From Leptospira ilyithenensis (GTDB lineage Bacteria; Spirochaetota; Leptospiria; Leptospirales; Leptospiraceae): a stretch of 39,541 nt of DNA. Both the position numbers and the translations under genes were made by a program. This document shows positions 9,496 to 17,228 of this stretch, piece after piece. A model generated the notes under the pieces. The model saw only the letters and a program-made list of their open reading frames with translations. It did no database searches and was not told the origin of the DNA. The stretch is from NCBI RefSeq assembly GCF_004771005.1, contig NZ_RQHV01000016.1:1-39541 (forward strand), given 5' to 3'. Within the stretch, counting starts at the first letter, position 1, and each line of letters starts with the position of its first letter.

Positions 9496-10242
9496 ATGGA
9501 AAAGATTATTTCTTACCCGATATCTATAGTGTATTATTTGCTGTTTTTATGGTGGTTATGCTTTTTCCATCCGATCCAATGGGTTTGTTTCAATCTATTC
9601 GGCTATAATGCACATCGAAAAAGTGTAGCCTTATTAAATATGTTTCTGATAAAAAACACGATAATACTCGGAACGACATATTCCTTCAAAGGCGTAGAAA
9701 AATTACCAAAAGATGTGCCTTTGATTTTTGTGGCGAATCATCAAAGCCTATATGATATCCCTCCTTTAATTTGGTTTTTACGTGATTGGCATCCGAAATT
9801 TATTAGCAAAAAGGAATTGGGTAAGGGAATCCCAAGTGTTTCTTATAACTTAAGACATGGCGGTTCTGCACTCATTGATAGAAAAGACGCAAAACAATCG
9901 CTTACCGAAATTAAAAAATGTGGAGAATTTATTAATAAAAACAATTATTCCGTAGTCATTTTTCCGGAAGGAACAAGAAGTAAAACCGGTCTGCCAAAAG
10001 CCTTTTCCGAAAGTGGATTGAAGATGTTATATAAATATGCACCGAACGCTTACTTTGCTCCAATCACGATTAATAATTCGTGGAGAATATCAAGGTTTGG
10101 TCAATTTCCGCTCGGCCTAGGAAGCAAACTTGAATTTCAAGTGCATGAGCCTTTAAAAATTTCCGATTATACTTTTGAAAATATTTTCGAGAAAACCGAA
10201 AAAGTAATCAAAGAAAATATTAAAACAACAAAAGTTCGTTAA
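9496..10242 (+). CDS. plsC: 1-acyl-sn-glycerol-3-phosphate acyltransferase family protein (PlsC-like)
   Basis: 248-aa membrane-associated acyltransferase expected to acylate lysophosphatidic acid to phosphatidic acid in phospholipid synthesis. A hydrophobic N-terminal segment (about 8-26) is followed by the family motifs in order. The catalytic NHQSLYD (H-x4-D) is near residue 80, a block with GGSALIDRKD is near 120, and FPEGTRSKTG is near 160. A later hydrophobic-Pro stretch (YFAPITINNSW) fits motif IV. The length is normal for the family. The start ATG has only a poor ribosome site. The gene stands alone, between an IS256 remnant and the first copy of the 170-bp repeat. The exact acyl acceptor cannot be told from sequence, and the genome may hold other paralogues, so the symbol is a family label. 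Confidence 0.85.
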   Translation: MEKIISYPISIVYYLLFLWWLCFFHPIQWVCFNLFGYNAHRKSVALLNMFLIKNTIILGTTYSFKGVEKLPKDVPLIFVANHQSLYDIPPLIWFLRDWHPKFISKKELGKGIPSVSYNLRHGGSALIDRKDAKQSLTEIKKCGEFINKNNYSVVIFPEGTRSKTGLPKAFSESGLKMLYKYAPNAYFAPITINNSWRISRFGQFPLGLGSKLEFQVHEPLKISDYTFENIFEKTEKVIKENIKTTKVR

Positions 10243-10277
10243 TGAATCATACTATGAGATCAACCTCTGTCAGTATA

Positions 10278-10447
10278 AATATTTTTGGGCGAATCCCCGA
10301 AACTCTGTTTTAGCATAAAGCCACCTATCACCTGCTTGCCGTAACCGATCTTATTACTTTCGGGGTCAGGCTACTACGGGCTACGCGTTCGCTCCGGTCG
10401 CTTTGTGCGACCGCGTGCCGCGCCCTACGTATCCTTTTCGCGGATGT
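10278..10447 (+). repeat. 170-bp direct repeat, left copy
   Basis: This block recurs at 24926-25095 in the same orientation with a single difference (A at 10353, G at 25001). Inside it are an 8-bp inverted pair, CCCCGAAA (10295-10302) and TTTCGGGG (10358-10365), and a compact hairpin CGGTCGC-TTTGT-GCGACCG (10395-10413) flanked by the imperfectly pairing GGGC (10378-10381) and GCCC (10422-10425). The block is more GC-rich than its surroundings and has no open frame of note. The two copies bracket the whole 14.5-kb module. Confidence 0.95.
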
Positions 10448-10482
10448 TCATCGTGTAGATACGAAGCTAAGCGTTTTTCTTT

Positions 10483-11136
10483 TTAACTTACCAACGAATC
10501 AGCGGTATTCGAATCCAAAACAATGTAATAATAATGATTCTGCGTATTTTTTACAGACTGTATCAAACCGAAAAAATCCTTCCAGATTGCCCCTCCCCAA
10601 ATACTATCTATAACCGTACAACCTGCACTCGCGGCATTCACTTCTTCGGAAGTAGTTGATTTGGCATGAATATCTATACCGAACCAACCGGTTTGAAATA
10701 GACTCGGCTTTTCCTCTTCCCAGGAAACCCAAGGAGCGTTATTCGCATGTTCCTTATACCTTCGCACAGTCACTTGCGAAGCTTGATTCAAAGCAGGATG
10801 TCCTCTGTGTATTCCGGTTTTATATTTATAAAGACCTTCTTTCAATCGCGCGGTGCCCAAAGGATTCATTGCTTTTCGAAGCCAAGTCATCCCTGGATCC
10901 ATAGTACATTGATATGAATGATACTCCGGTTGGTCTGTATTTCGAAAAAGAAACAAGGAGTCATTATAAAGGTTGATCTTGTCGTTATTTTTTACCAATA
11001 CTCCGTTCTGAACCGTATAACCTCTGACTCCGAATATGATATATTGATTCGTATCAAGAATGGATTTACCCGTATTATCCCTATAAGCGGTAGTTCCATA
11101 GGAGACTAGTTTGTCGGTAAAATCTTTCTGATTCAT
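10483..11136 (-). CDS. L,D-transpeptidase-like / cell-wall-active protein (tentative)
   Basis: 217-aa protein without a signal peptide. The C-terminal half carries GIDIHAKS (153-160) and AASAGCTVID (168-177). Their spacing resembles the HG...SxGC catalytic signature of YkuD-type L,D-transpeptidases and related phage cell-wall proteins, with His157 and Cys173 as candidate catalytic residues. A middle block (YHSYQCTMDPG, then LKEGLYKYKTGIHRGHPALNQ, about 72-118) resembles the substrate-side part of such phage-like proteins. The match is by eye and incomplete: Gly after His is Ala, and the Arg after Cys is absent. A good ribosome site (AAGGAT) lies upstream. The gene is divergent from the six-gene operon and lies inside the repeat-bounded segment, so it may help release or anchor those products. 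Confidence 0.5.
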   Translation of the reverse strand: MNQKDFTDKLVSYGTTAYRDNTGKSILDTNQYIIFGVRGYTVQNGVLVKNNDKINLYNDSLFLFRNTDQPEYHSYQCTMDPGMTWLRKAMNPLGTARLKEGLYKYKTGIHRGHPALNQASQVTVRRYKEHANNAPWVSWEEEKPSLFQTGWFGIDIHAKSTTSEEVNAASAGCTVIDSIWGGAIWKDFFGLIQSVKNTQNHYYYIVLDSNTADSLVS

Positions 11137-11405
11137 TTTTTATCCTTATCCGTTAAAACTCATTAAAAAAAGTATGCCAGAACCGACAGGGCAGCTTTGC
11201 GATTTAAGCAAAACGCCGCAAAGTACTACAAAAAAACCGATCATCCACAGTTTAACCGGTTAGTCGGTTAGTCAGAAATTGCATTAAAGATAACAGGTAG
11301 TACCATTGATCCTTTTGGAAGCAAACAATTATTTTTTTATAAAATTTTGGTTAATCACTTGATCTTATCGAAAGAAAATTCTCTTTTTGTCCAACGGATT
11401 CTACC
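11137..11405. promoter_or_regulatory. Divergent intergenic control region of the repeat-bounded module
   Basis: This 269-bp gap separates the minus-strand cell-wall-like gene from the six-gene operon. It contains a candidate sigma-70 promoter reading right, TTGGAA (11315-11320) and TATAAA (11338-11343) with a 17-bp spacer, 62 bp before the first ATG. Upstream are an inverted repeat CTTTGCG/CGCAAAG (11195-11201 and 11217-11223) and a tandem 8-mer GGTTAGTC repeated twice beside a TTAACCGGTTA palindrome (about 11255-11275). Either could be an operator. All roles are inferred. Confidence 0.5.
11315..11343 (+). promoter_or_regulatory. Candidate sigma-70 promoter of the six-gene operon
   Basis: TTGGAA and TATAAA are separated by exactly 17 bases in an AT-rich stretch, 62 bases upstream of the start at 11406. 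The hexamers match the consensus at four and five of six positions. No experimental support is available. Confidence 0.4.
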
Positions 11406-11825
11406 ATGCCAACGCAACCGGATTCAAGATTATTCGATATTACAAATAAAGTGAGTCAAGGGGGAGCACCCTTTAATGATTTTCTTTCACCGGACGGATC
11501 GTACTATGCCTTTCTTTCGAAGGTGGATATCAACGAGAGCAACCAAGCGGATATTCTGTTTGAAGTTGTGAACGAAAATTGGATGAACAACGTAATTTTA
11601 AAATCAGAACTCAGCCTAACTAAACTCCCTCCCCCTTCTCCTGCGTTATTGTATCATATGGTAGGAGTTGACCCGTCCGCATTGAAACAAGTTCTGGGAC
11701 TGGCAACAGATGATGACCTGGTCGAAGGCGAATGGTTTCTCATCAATATAGCAAAAGCTGCAAGTACAAGCGACCCGAACCAAGGACATTTGTACCACCC
11801 CGACCTGGATATGCAGGAATCTTAA
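11406..11825 (+). CDS. Hypothetical protein, first gene of the six-gene operon
   Basis: 139-aa soluble, acidic protein that I do not recognise. It has no signal peptide or membrane segment. The first half contains DFLSPDGSYYAFLSKVDIN and ADILFEVVNENWMNN, which look like paired beta strands of a small sandwich. The second half has a proline-rich turn (LPPPSPALL) and a helix (DPSALKQVLGLATDDDLVEG). The ribosome site is weak. Only nine bases separate it from the next start, so it is almost certainly co-expressed with the metallo-hydrolase-like protein and the large proteins downstream. Possible roles include a chaperone, adaptor or structural subunit, but none is shown by sequence. Confidence 0.65.
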   Translation: MPTQPDSRLFDITNKVSQGGAPFNDFLSPDGSYYAFLSKVDINESNQADILFEVVNENWMNNVILKSELSLTKLPPPSPALLYHMVGVDPSALKQVLGLATDDDLVEGEWFLINIAKAASTSDPNQGHLYHPDLDMQES

Positions 11826-11834
11826 AACATATTT

Positions 11835-13001
11835 ATGGCACCACCACTCGTACCTGCACCTGACTTCGGAAACTACTCTATCCAAAATGGAATTCGCGTA
11901 GCTATGCTAAGTGCCAAAAGACCTGCGGTTGATCCTCCTACAGATCCGAACGCTAAACGAGCGGCCAGTATACAAGGAGCATTTTGTCCCAGCGAAGATA
12001 CCGATATGGCGGATGCCGGACCTGCGGCTCCAATCACAGTAGCTCCTTCCCCATCTCACGTTCCGCCACCACCTCCCCCTCCTCCTGTGGGAAGTATAGG
12101 AATCATGGATGTAGGCCAGGGAAATTGTAATTTGATTTTTGATAATGCAAATCCTCCCGAACCGATCGCCTACTATGATGTGGGATTCCCAATTTTTTTC
12201 TATAAGAGTGGCGCCCCTGCTAACTTAGTTGCATTAGGACCGATTCTACAAAACCAAACTAACAACCTAGAAGTGATTCTATCACATTGGGATTACGATC
12301 ATTGGATCAACGGAAGAAGAGCAGGACTACAAAACTTAGTTTGGAACTACCCAAAGCAATTGATGGGTCCGGTGGCAATAAATTTCTTGGGAACAATCGC
12401 AGTTCGCCGGAGAGTAACTTTTCCTATAACACATCCTTGGTGGGGTGGAGCACGCCTAGTGAAGTGTTCTCCCGCAGGAATGCCCCTCGCTTCATGGATC
12501 AATAATTCGGGCCTAGCACTTATGGTTGACATTTTACTTCCGGTAAACGATCCGAACTGGCATTCAGTATTTCTGACCGCAGATGCAAACCATAATACCG
12601 CGCCACTTCTTCCATTCGGTTGCACAGGAATTACAGCGGTTCATCACGGATCAGGAGCGCATGGAGCGGCTCAAAATTTAGTCCCTCCTGCCAACTTAGG
12701 TGCGGCAGGACCAGGGCGAATTGCTTATTCCTACGGAGTGAGTCCGAATAATGGTAGTCATCCGTATCATTTTCCTGTTCAAGCTTCCGTGACTGCTTAC
12801 CGAAATGCGGGCTGGGGAGCATTCGCAGGAGGTGCTGGACCTGTGCTGAATGCGGAGCTTGCATGCGCAGAAACCCCTCTCAATTACCATCAAAATATGC
12901 CGCAACCACCCAGAGGAAATATCCGAATGGGAGACAATACTCAGTTAAACAACGCACACTACGGCAATACTGCTTTTTATAATTACAGGCCTATGATATG
13001 A
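11835..13001 (+). CDS. Stand-alone ComEC-like metallo-beta-lactamase-fold hydrolase with proline-rich N-terminus
   Basis: 388-aa protein. Residues 86-330 follow the order of the MBL domain found at the C-terminus of ComEC/Rec2: MDVGQGN (91-97); the metal motif SHWDYDH (150-156); NNSGLALMV near 223; a strand with LTADANH near 250; VHHGS near 268; and a Ser/Gly/Asn block ending GSHPYHF near 308. All the expected His and Asp positions are present, so a metal-dependent hydrolase, perhaps a nuclease or phosphodiesterase, is plausible. It lacks the ComEC membrane channel and any signal peptide. Residues 1-85 are low-complexity, with eight consecutive prolines (77-84) and two KR pairs (28-29, 41-42). 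No Shine-Dalgarno is seen, so translation may depend on the gene nine bases upstream. Confidence 0.75.
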   Translation: MAPPLVPAPDFGNYSIQNGIRVAMLSAKRPAVDPPTDPNAKRAASIQGAFCPSEDTDMADAGPAAPITVAPSPSHVPPPPPPPPVGSIGIMDVGQGNCNLIFDNANPPEPIAYYDVGFPIFFYKSGAPANLVALGPILQNQTNNLEVILSHWDYDHWINGRRAGLQNLVWNYPKQLMGPVAINFLGTIAVRRRVTFPITHPWWGGARLVKCSPAGMPLASWINNSGLALMVDILLPVNDPNWHSVFLTADANHNTAPLLPFGCTGITAVHHGSGAHGAAQNLVPPANLGAAGPGRIAYSYGVSPNNGSHPYHFPVQASVTAYRNAGWGAFAGGAGPVLNAELACAETPLNYHQNMPQPPRGNIRMGDNTQLNNAHYGNTAFYNYRPMI

Positions 13002-13023
13002 TCCGGGAGTTTCGTATCCAAAT

Positions 13024-16000
13024 ATGATTATAACCGATCTGAATGACGTAAAGTCCTGGATGTCATCGCTAAAAAGCGGTCAATCGGCAATACTTTCTCC
13101 GAATATGTTCGATCCCAAGGGAATGATAGTCACATTATTCGGTTTGCTTCCTGACAATCAGTTAAACCTTACCATCAACCAGCTCCAATCACAAACTTTT
13201 ACGATCACGGGAACAACCTCGTTTCTTGGTACGGATGGGACGGTTGCGAATATTGTTTTTTCAGAAACCACCGAGGGAATCCTTCAATTAAATTTAAGTC
13301 TTACATATCCCGCGCAAACTTCCTGGAGTTTGATTGCAAGTTTTGCTATCGAATTCGGAAGTTTGGTGTTTCAATGGATTCCCTACCCGGACTTGGGTTT
13401 GTACGGCCTGACGATACAAACGGTGCTGATTGTAGGCACAGACCAACCACTCAGTCTGCCGGTAAAAGTTGAAGTTCCTACTTTCGAAGGAGAATGGATT
13501 TTATCCGGTGACTTTACTTCCTCAAACCAGATTACAGAATCCGCATTACAGTCCCTCGCAGGGAACTCGGATGTTCTAAGTCTACTCAGTACCGAGTTAT
13601 CCGACCTAACAAAGTTTAAACTGAATCATATAGAAATGGCATTCACTCCGAATGCGGATACTACCAAACACGCCTGCTCCTGGATCGGTTTCCAAATAGA
13701 ATATGATGCCGATTGGTCTTTCTTTTCCAATCTTTTCACGGTTCAGAAAATATTTTTAAATTTCAGAATCTTAAAACCCTTGGATCCTTCCAATCCGAAG
13801 GGAAATACTTCCTCCAGAGCATTGGAAGCTACGATTAACGGTTATTTGACGATAGACAGTGTCCCTATCGAAATCGGGGGACAGTTCCCTCAAAAAAAAA
13901 TCTATGCAAGGTATCCTCCCGAACCGACTCCTCCTTTTTTCTATGAGCCTGATCCAGCCCTTCCTCTAAAACTAAATAGTGTTTTCAGTTATTTGAACCT
14001 GACTATTCCTAGCTTTTTTCCCGATATAGAAATCGGCCATGTGGATTTGGTCTTTCGAATGCCTACATCTCTTTTCGAATGTAAGTTGAGAGTGGATACT
14101 CCGATTCCTCTTTTCGGAATAGCAGGAAACGAAGTGACTCTGGATGTTCTTTATGTGGACATTACGGGAAGCCACGACCCTGCCACAAAACAGAACCAAG
14201 GCGGAGGGTTGATTTATGGTTTATTTACCATAGGAAGCTCAAGTCCTGTTACGATCTTTCTATCCGCAAATTACTACAGCCAAACCCCGGGCATGGTATT
14301 GAAAGGAACGATTTCGAACTTGCCCGTCGGGGAAATGATCGATTGGCTTTCCACCAAACTGGGAATTGGTGATCTTCCCGGATTTATCGGCCAAATTTCA
14401 CTTGCCACTCTTAATATGGAATACGATACCTCTTCCAAAAATTTCAATCTGATAGGCAACGGTTCTTTCCCTGTCTCCGGACAAAATGTCCAAATTGATT
14501 TCACAGTCGCAATCACGCAAGGAACGACAATTCAAAGACAACTGACCGGTGCTATCACTTTGAATTCTGGATATGTTTTCAATATAGATTTCACTCAAAA
14601 CTCGGATTCAGTTTTCGTTGCTTCTTATACCAATTCTTCAGGAACATCGGTTGCACTGAAAAATATCATAAGCGGACTTTCCACGGAAATCGCATCAATC
14701 ATACCGGACGACTTTACTTTGGAACTAAAGGATGCATTTCTTTGCATATACCAAAATCCGAACGAACATGTTACCGACTTTGTATTCGGAATTGATTTGG
14801 GGGGTTTCAATCTTTCCGATATTCCTATCGTAGGATCGCAACTTTCCGACTCACAAACTTTAAGCATCGATGGCTTACGGGTATTGGTTTCCTCCTCTTC
14901 TTCAATTTCTCAAACAGACGTTATATCCATAAACAACGCTCTTCCGCCTGCTTTGCAGAAACTACCTGCAGCAGGAATTTCATCCGAGTTCCTTATTTCC
15001 GCATCCCTAAATTTCGGCAGTGAAGCAGAGTCAGTTGTATTACCTTTGGGCAATACTAATAGCCCGGCGAGATCCAATTCCACCGCTAACTCTCCCGCCG
15101 TGACCACAGCGCCCAGTCCCGCCAGCGTTCCTTCGGATACTTCCCAATGGTTCAACATACAAAAATCTTTCGGGCCTATTTCCATTCATAGATTGGGAGT
15201 GCGCTATGCGAACGGAGCCATTTTATTTTTGTTAGATGCCGATTTGGAAGCGGGCGGATTGACGATTTCCCTACTCGGGTTATCATTCGGTTCCGCTTTA
15301 AGCCATTTTGATCCTCAGTTTTCACTGAATGGACTTGGAATTGATTACCAAAACGGACCTTTGGAAATAGGCGGTGCCTTTTTGGCACAAAATGGAACTT
15401 ACAGTGGTTTTGCGATAATTCGCAGTTCCATTATGCAATTGTCAGGACTAGGTTCCTACGCAGATTGCCAAGGCCATCCTTCCTTCTTTATTTATCTGAA
15501 TTATTCAGAACCTTTAGGTGGTCCTCCTTACTTCTACGTTATGGGACTTGCGGGAGGTTTCGGCTACAATCGTTCCTTATTGATCCCGGATGTGAGTCAA
15601 ATTCAAAATTTTCCTTTTGTGCAAATCGCCTTAGGTCAATCTTCCGTAGGAACCGAAGACCCTTCCTCGGTACTTCAATATCTGGTGCAGCAGGGGCTCT
15701 CCGACCCTTCAATCGGTGATTATTGGTTCGCTGCAGGGATTCGATTTCTTACGTTTCAGATGATTGACTCGTTCGCTCTCGCCACAGCCAGGTTTGGTGA
15801 TCACTTCGAACTTGATTTGGTAGGACTCTCTACACTTACGATTCCCTCCGACGTATCCAATCCGTTAGCCGAAGCGCAGATGGCATTGAAGGCGACTTTC
15901 GCTCCCGAAGACGGCTTTCTCGGCCTCAGTGCCCAATTGACTCCTGAATCTTACATACTCTCAAGAGACTGTCACCTAACAGGAGGATTTGCGTATTACC

Positions 16001-17217
16001 TTTGGTTTGACGGGGATCATGCAGGTGACTTTGTGGTGAGCCTTGGAGGTTATCATCCTAGTTTCATTCCTCCGCCCCATTATCCCACCGTTCCCAGAAT
16101 CGGTTTGAATTGGCAACTTAGTTCCAATATCAGCATCCAAGGTTATTGTTATTTCAGTATGACTCCGGGTTATCTGATGGCGGGAGGAGGACTTGAAGCT
16201 GTTTGGAGCTGCGGTGGTCTTCGCGCCTGGTTTACTGCTTACGCGGATTTTTTACTTCGTTGGAAACCTTTTTATTACGAAGCGGACGTAGGTGTGGATA
16301 TGGGAGTATCCTACCGGTTTTCAATCGATCTTCTTTTTACAACGATTCACATCACAATATCGGTTCATTTGGGTGCGGATATCTATTTCCATGGTCCCGA
16401 TTTCAGCGGAGTGGCGCACATCCATCTTTGGATCGTTTCCTTTACGATTCGGTTCGGAAGCGGTTCCGACGGTCCGAGTCCGATTGATTGGCCTACATTC
16501 AAATCATCTTTTTTGCCGCAAAAGAACGGAACGTATTCCGTTTGTGCGATTTCTGTTGTTTCCGGTTTAGTCAAAGACTTGAGCGGGGACATTACATCCA
16601 AAGTCAATTTTATCATCAACCCCCATACATTCCGTCTTTCAGTAGCTTCCGCAGTTCCCGCAAAAACAGCAACATACGGAAGTTCGACGATCACAAGCAC
16701 AAACGAAATATTCGGCATTAGCCCGATGGATCTGGCAAGCACTGATTTCAGTGAATCCGGGCTTTCCATTGCCATTACCCGAGACGGGGAATCCGCCGAA
16801 GAAGATTTTGTTTTTTTACCGGATTATAAAAACGTTCCCGAGTCACTTTGGGGAGAGTCAATGCATGCGGCCCTGAATGCTGATGCATTGGTGCCGGGGG
16901 TATTGAACGGATTCGATATTTTCCCAGCCCCCATTCCTAACCCCGCGGTTACGGCAAGTATCCCTTCGTTTCGATTGGAATTCACAGATGACCCGATCAA
17001 TGATGCGTATATCTGGTCGTTAGGTGGAGATCCTTTGATCCAGTCGCTGACTCCGGAAGCAAGAAGACAAAATATCCAATCAACGATAGGCACCGCTTCC
17101 GCAGCCAGAGAAACACTATTTAGTACTTTCGGATTTACGAATGCTGATTTTGATCTGACCAATCTTGCAAGCACAACAACGACTGCCTTTGTCACAGCCC
17201 CCCAAGTATACACTTAG
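13024..17217 (+). CDS. Giant DUF6603-domain protein
   Basis: 1397-aa beta-rich protein. Residues about 715-1145 carry features I associate with DUF6603, a family of unknown function known from bacteria and fungi: FGPISIHRLGVRY at the start, a GGYHPSFIPPPHYPTVPR block near 1008, then YFSMTPGYLMAGGGLEA, AWFTAYADFLLRWKPFYYEA, and a run to FTIRFGSGS. The first 700 residues are long alternating amphipathic strands with recurring units (for example LATLNMEYDTSSKNFNLIGNG). The last 250 form a separate tail. There is no signal peptide and very little Cys. A ribosome-site-like GGGAG lies about 15 bases upstream. It is the largest gene of the operon and probably the structural centre. Its function is unknown; the family assignment is from memory of motifs. 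Confidence 0.75.
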   Translation: MIITDLNDVKSWMSSLKSGQSAILSPNMFDPKGMIVTLFGLLPDNQLNLTINQLQSQTFTITGTTSFLGTDGTVANIVFSETTEGILQLNLSLTYPAQTSWSLIASFAIEFGSLVFQWIPYPDLGLYGLTIQTVLIVGTDQPLSLPVKVEVPTFEGEWILSGDFTSSNQITESALQSLAGNSDVLSLLSTELSDLTKFKLNHIEMAFTPNADTTKHACSWIGFQIEYDADWSFFSNLFTVQKIFLNFRILKPLDPSNPKGNTSSRALEATINGYLTIDSVPIEIGGQFPQKKIYARYPPEPTPPFFYEPDPALPLKLNSVFSYLNLTIPSFFPDIEIGHVDLVFRMPTSLFECKLRVDTPIPLFGIAGNEVTLDVLYVDITGSHDPATKQNQGGGLIYGLFTIGSSSPVTIFLSANYYSQTPGMVLKGTISNLPVGEMIDWLSTKLGIGDLPGFIGQISLATLNMEYDTSSKNFNLIGNGSFPVSGQNVQIDFTVAITQGTTIQRQLTGAITLNSGYVFNIDFTQNSDSVFVASYTNSSGTSVALKNIISGLSTEIASIIPDDFTLELKDAFLCIYQNPNEHVTDFVFGIDLGGFNLSDIPIVGSQLSDSQTLSIDGLRVLVSSSSSISQTDVISINNALPPALQKLPAAGISSEFLISASLNFGSEAESVVLPLGNTNSPARSNSTANSPAVTTAPSPASVPSDTSQWFNIQKSFGPISIHRLGVRYANGAILFLLDADLEAGGLTISLLGLSFGSALSHFDPQFSLNGLGIDYQNGPLEIGGAFLAQNGTYSGFAIIRSSIMQLSGLGSYADCQGHPSFFIYLNYSEPLGGPPYFYVMGLAGGFGYNRSLLIPDVSQIQNFPFVQIALGQSSVGTEDPSSVLQYLVQQGLSDPSIGDYWFAAGIRFLTFQMIDSFALATARFGDHFELDLVGLSTLTIPSDVSNPLAEAQMALKATFAPEDGFLGLSAQLTPESYILSRDCHLTGGFAYYLWFDGDHAGDFVVSLGGYHPSFIPPPHYPTVPRIGLNWQLSSNISIQGYCYFSMTPGYLMAGGGLEAVWSCGGLRAWFTAYADFLLRWKPFYYEADVGVDMGVSYRFSIDLLFTTIHITISVHLGADIYFHGPDFSGVAHIHLWIVSFTIRFGSGSDGPSPIDWPTFKSSFLPQKNGTYSVCAISVVSGLVKDLSGDITSKVNFIINPHTFRLSVASAVPAKTATYGSSTITSTNEIFGISPMDLASTDFSESGLSIAITRDGESAEEDFVFLPDYKNVPESLWGESMHAALNADALVPGVLNGFDIFPAPIPNPAVTASIPSFRLEFTDDPINDAYIWSLGGDPLIQSLTPEARRQNIQSTIGTASAARETLFSTFGFTNADFDLTNLASTTTTAFVTAPQVYT

Positions 17218-17228
17218 AGTGAAATAAA

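Noticed and set aside
10278..10447. Integron attC site or cassette boundary
   Set aside because: The folded GC-rich core with bulges is suggestive, but I find no RYYYAAC/GTTRRRY end pair at the required positions, and the bounded segment is a 14.5-kb multi-gene block rather than a single-gene cassette.
16383..16775. 130-codon minus-strand frame inside the DUF6603 gene
   Set aside because: Mirror frame of a well-supported coding region; no start signals and no recognisable motif.
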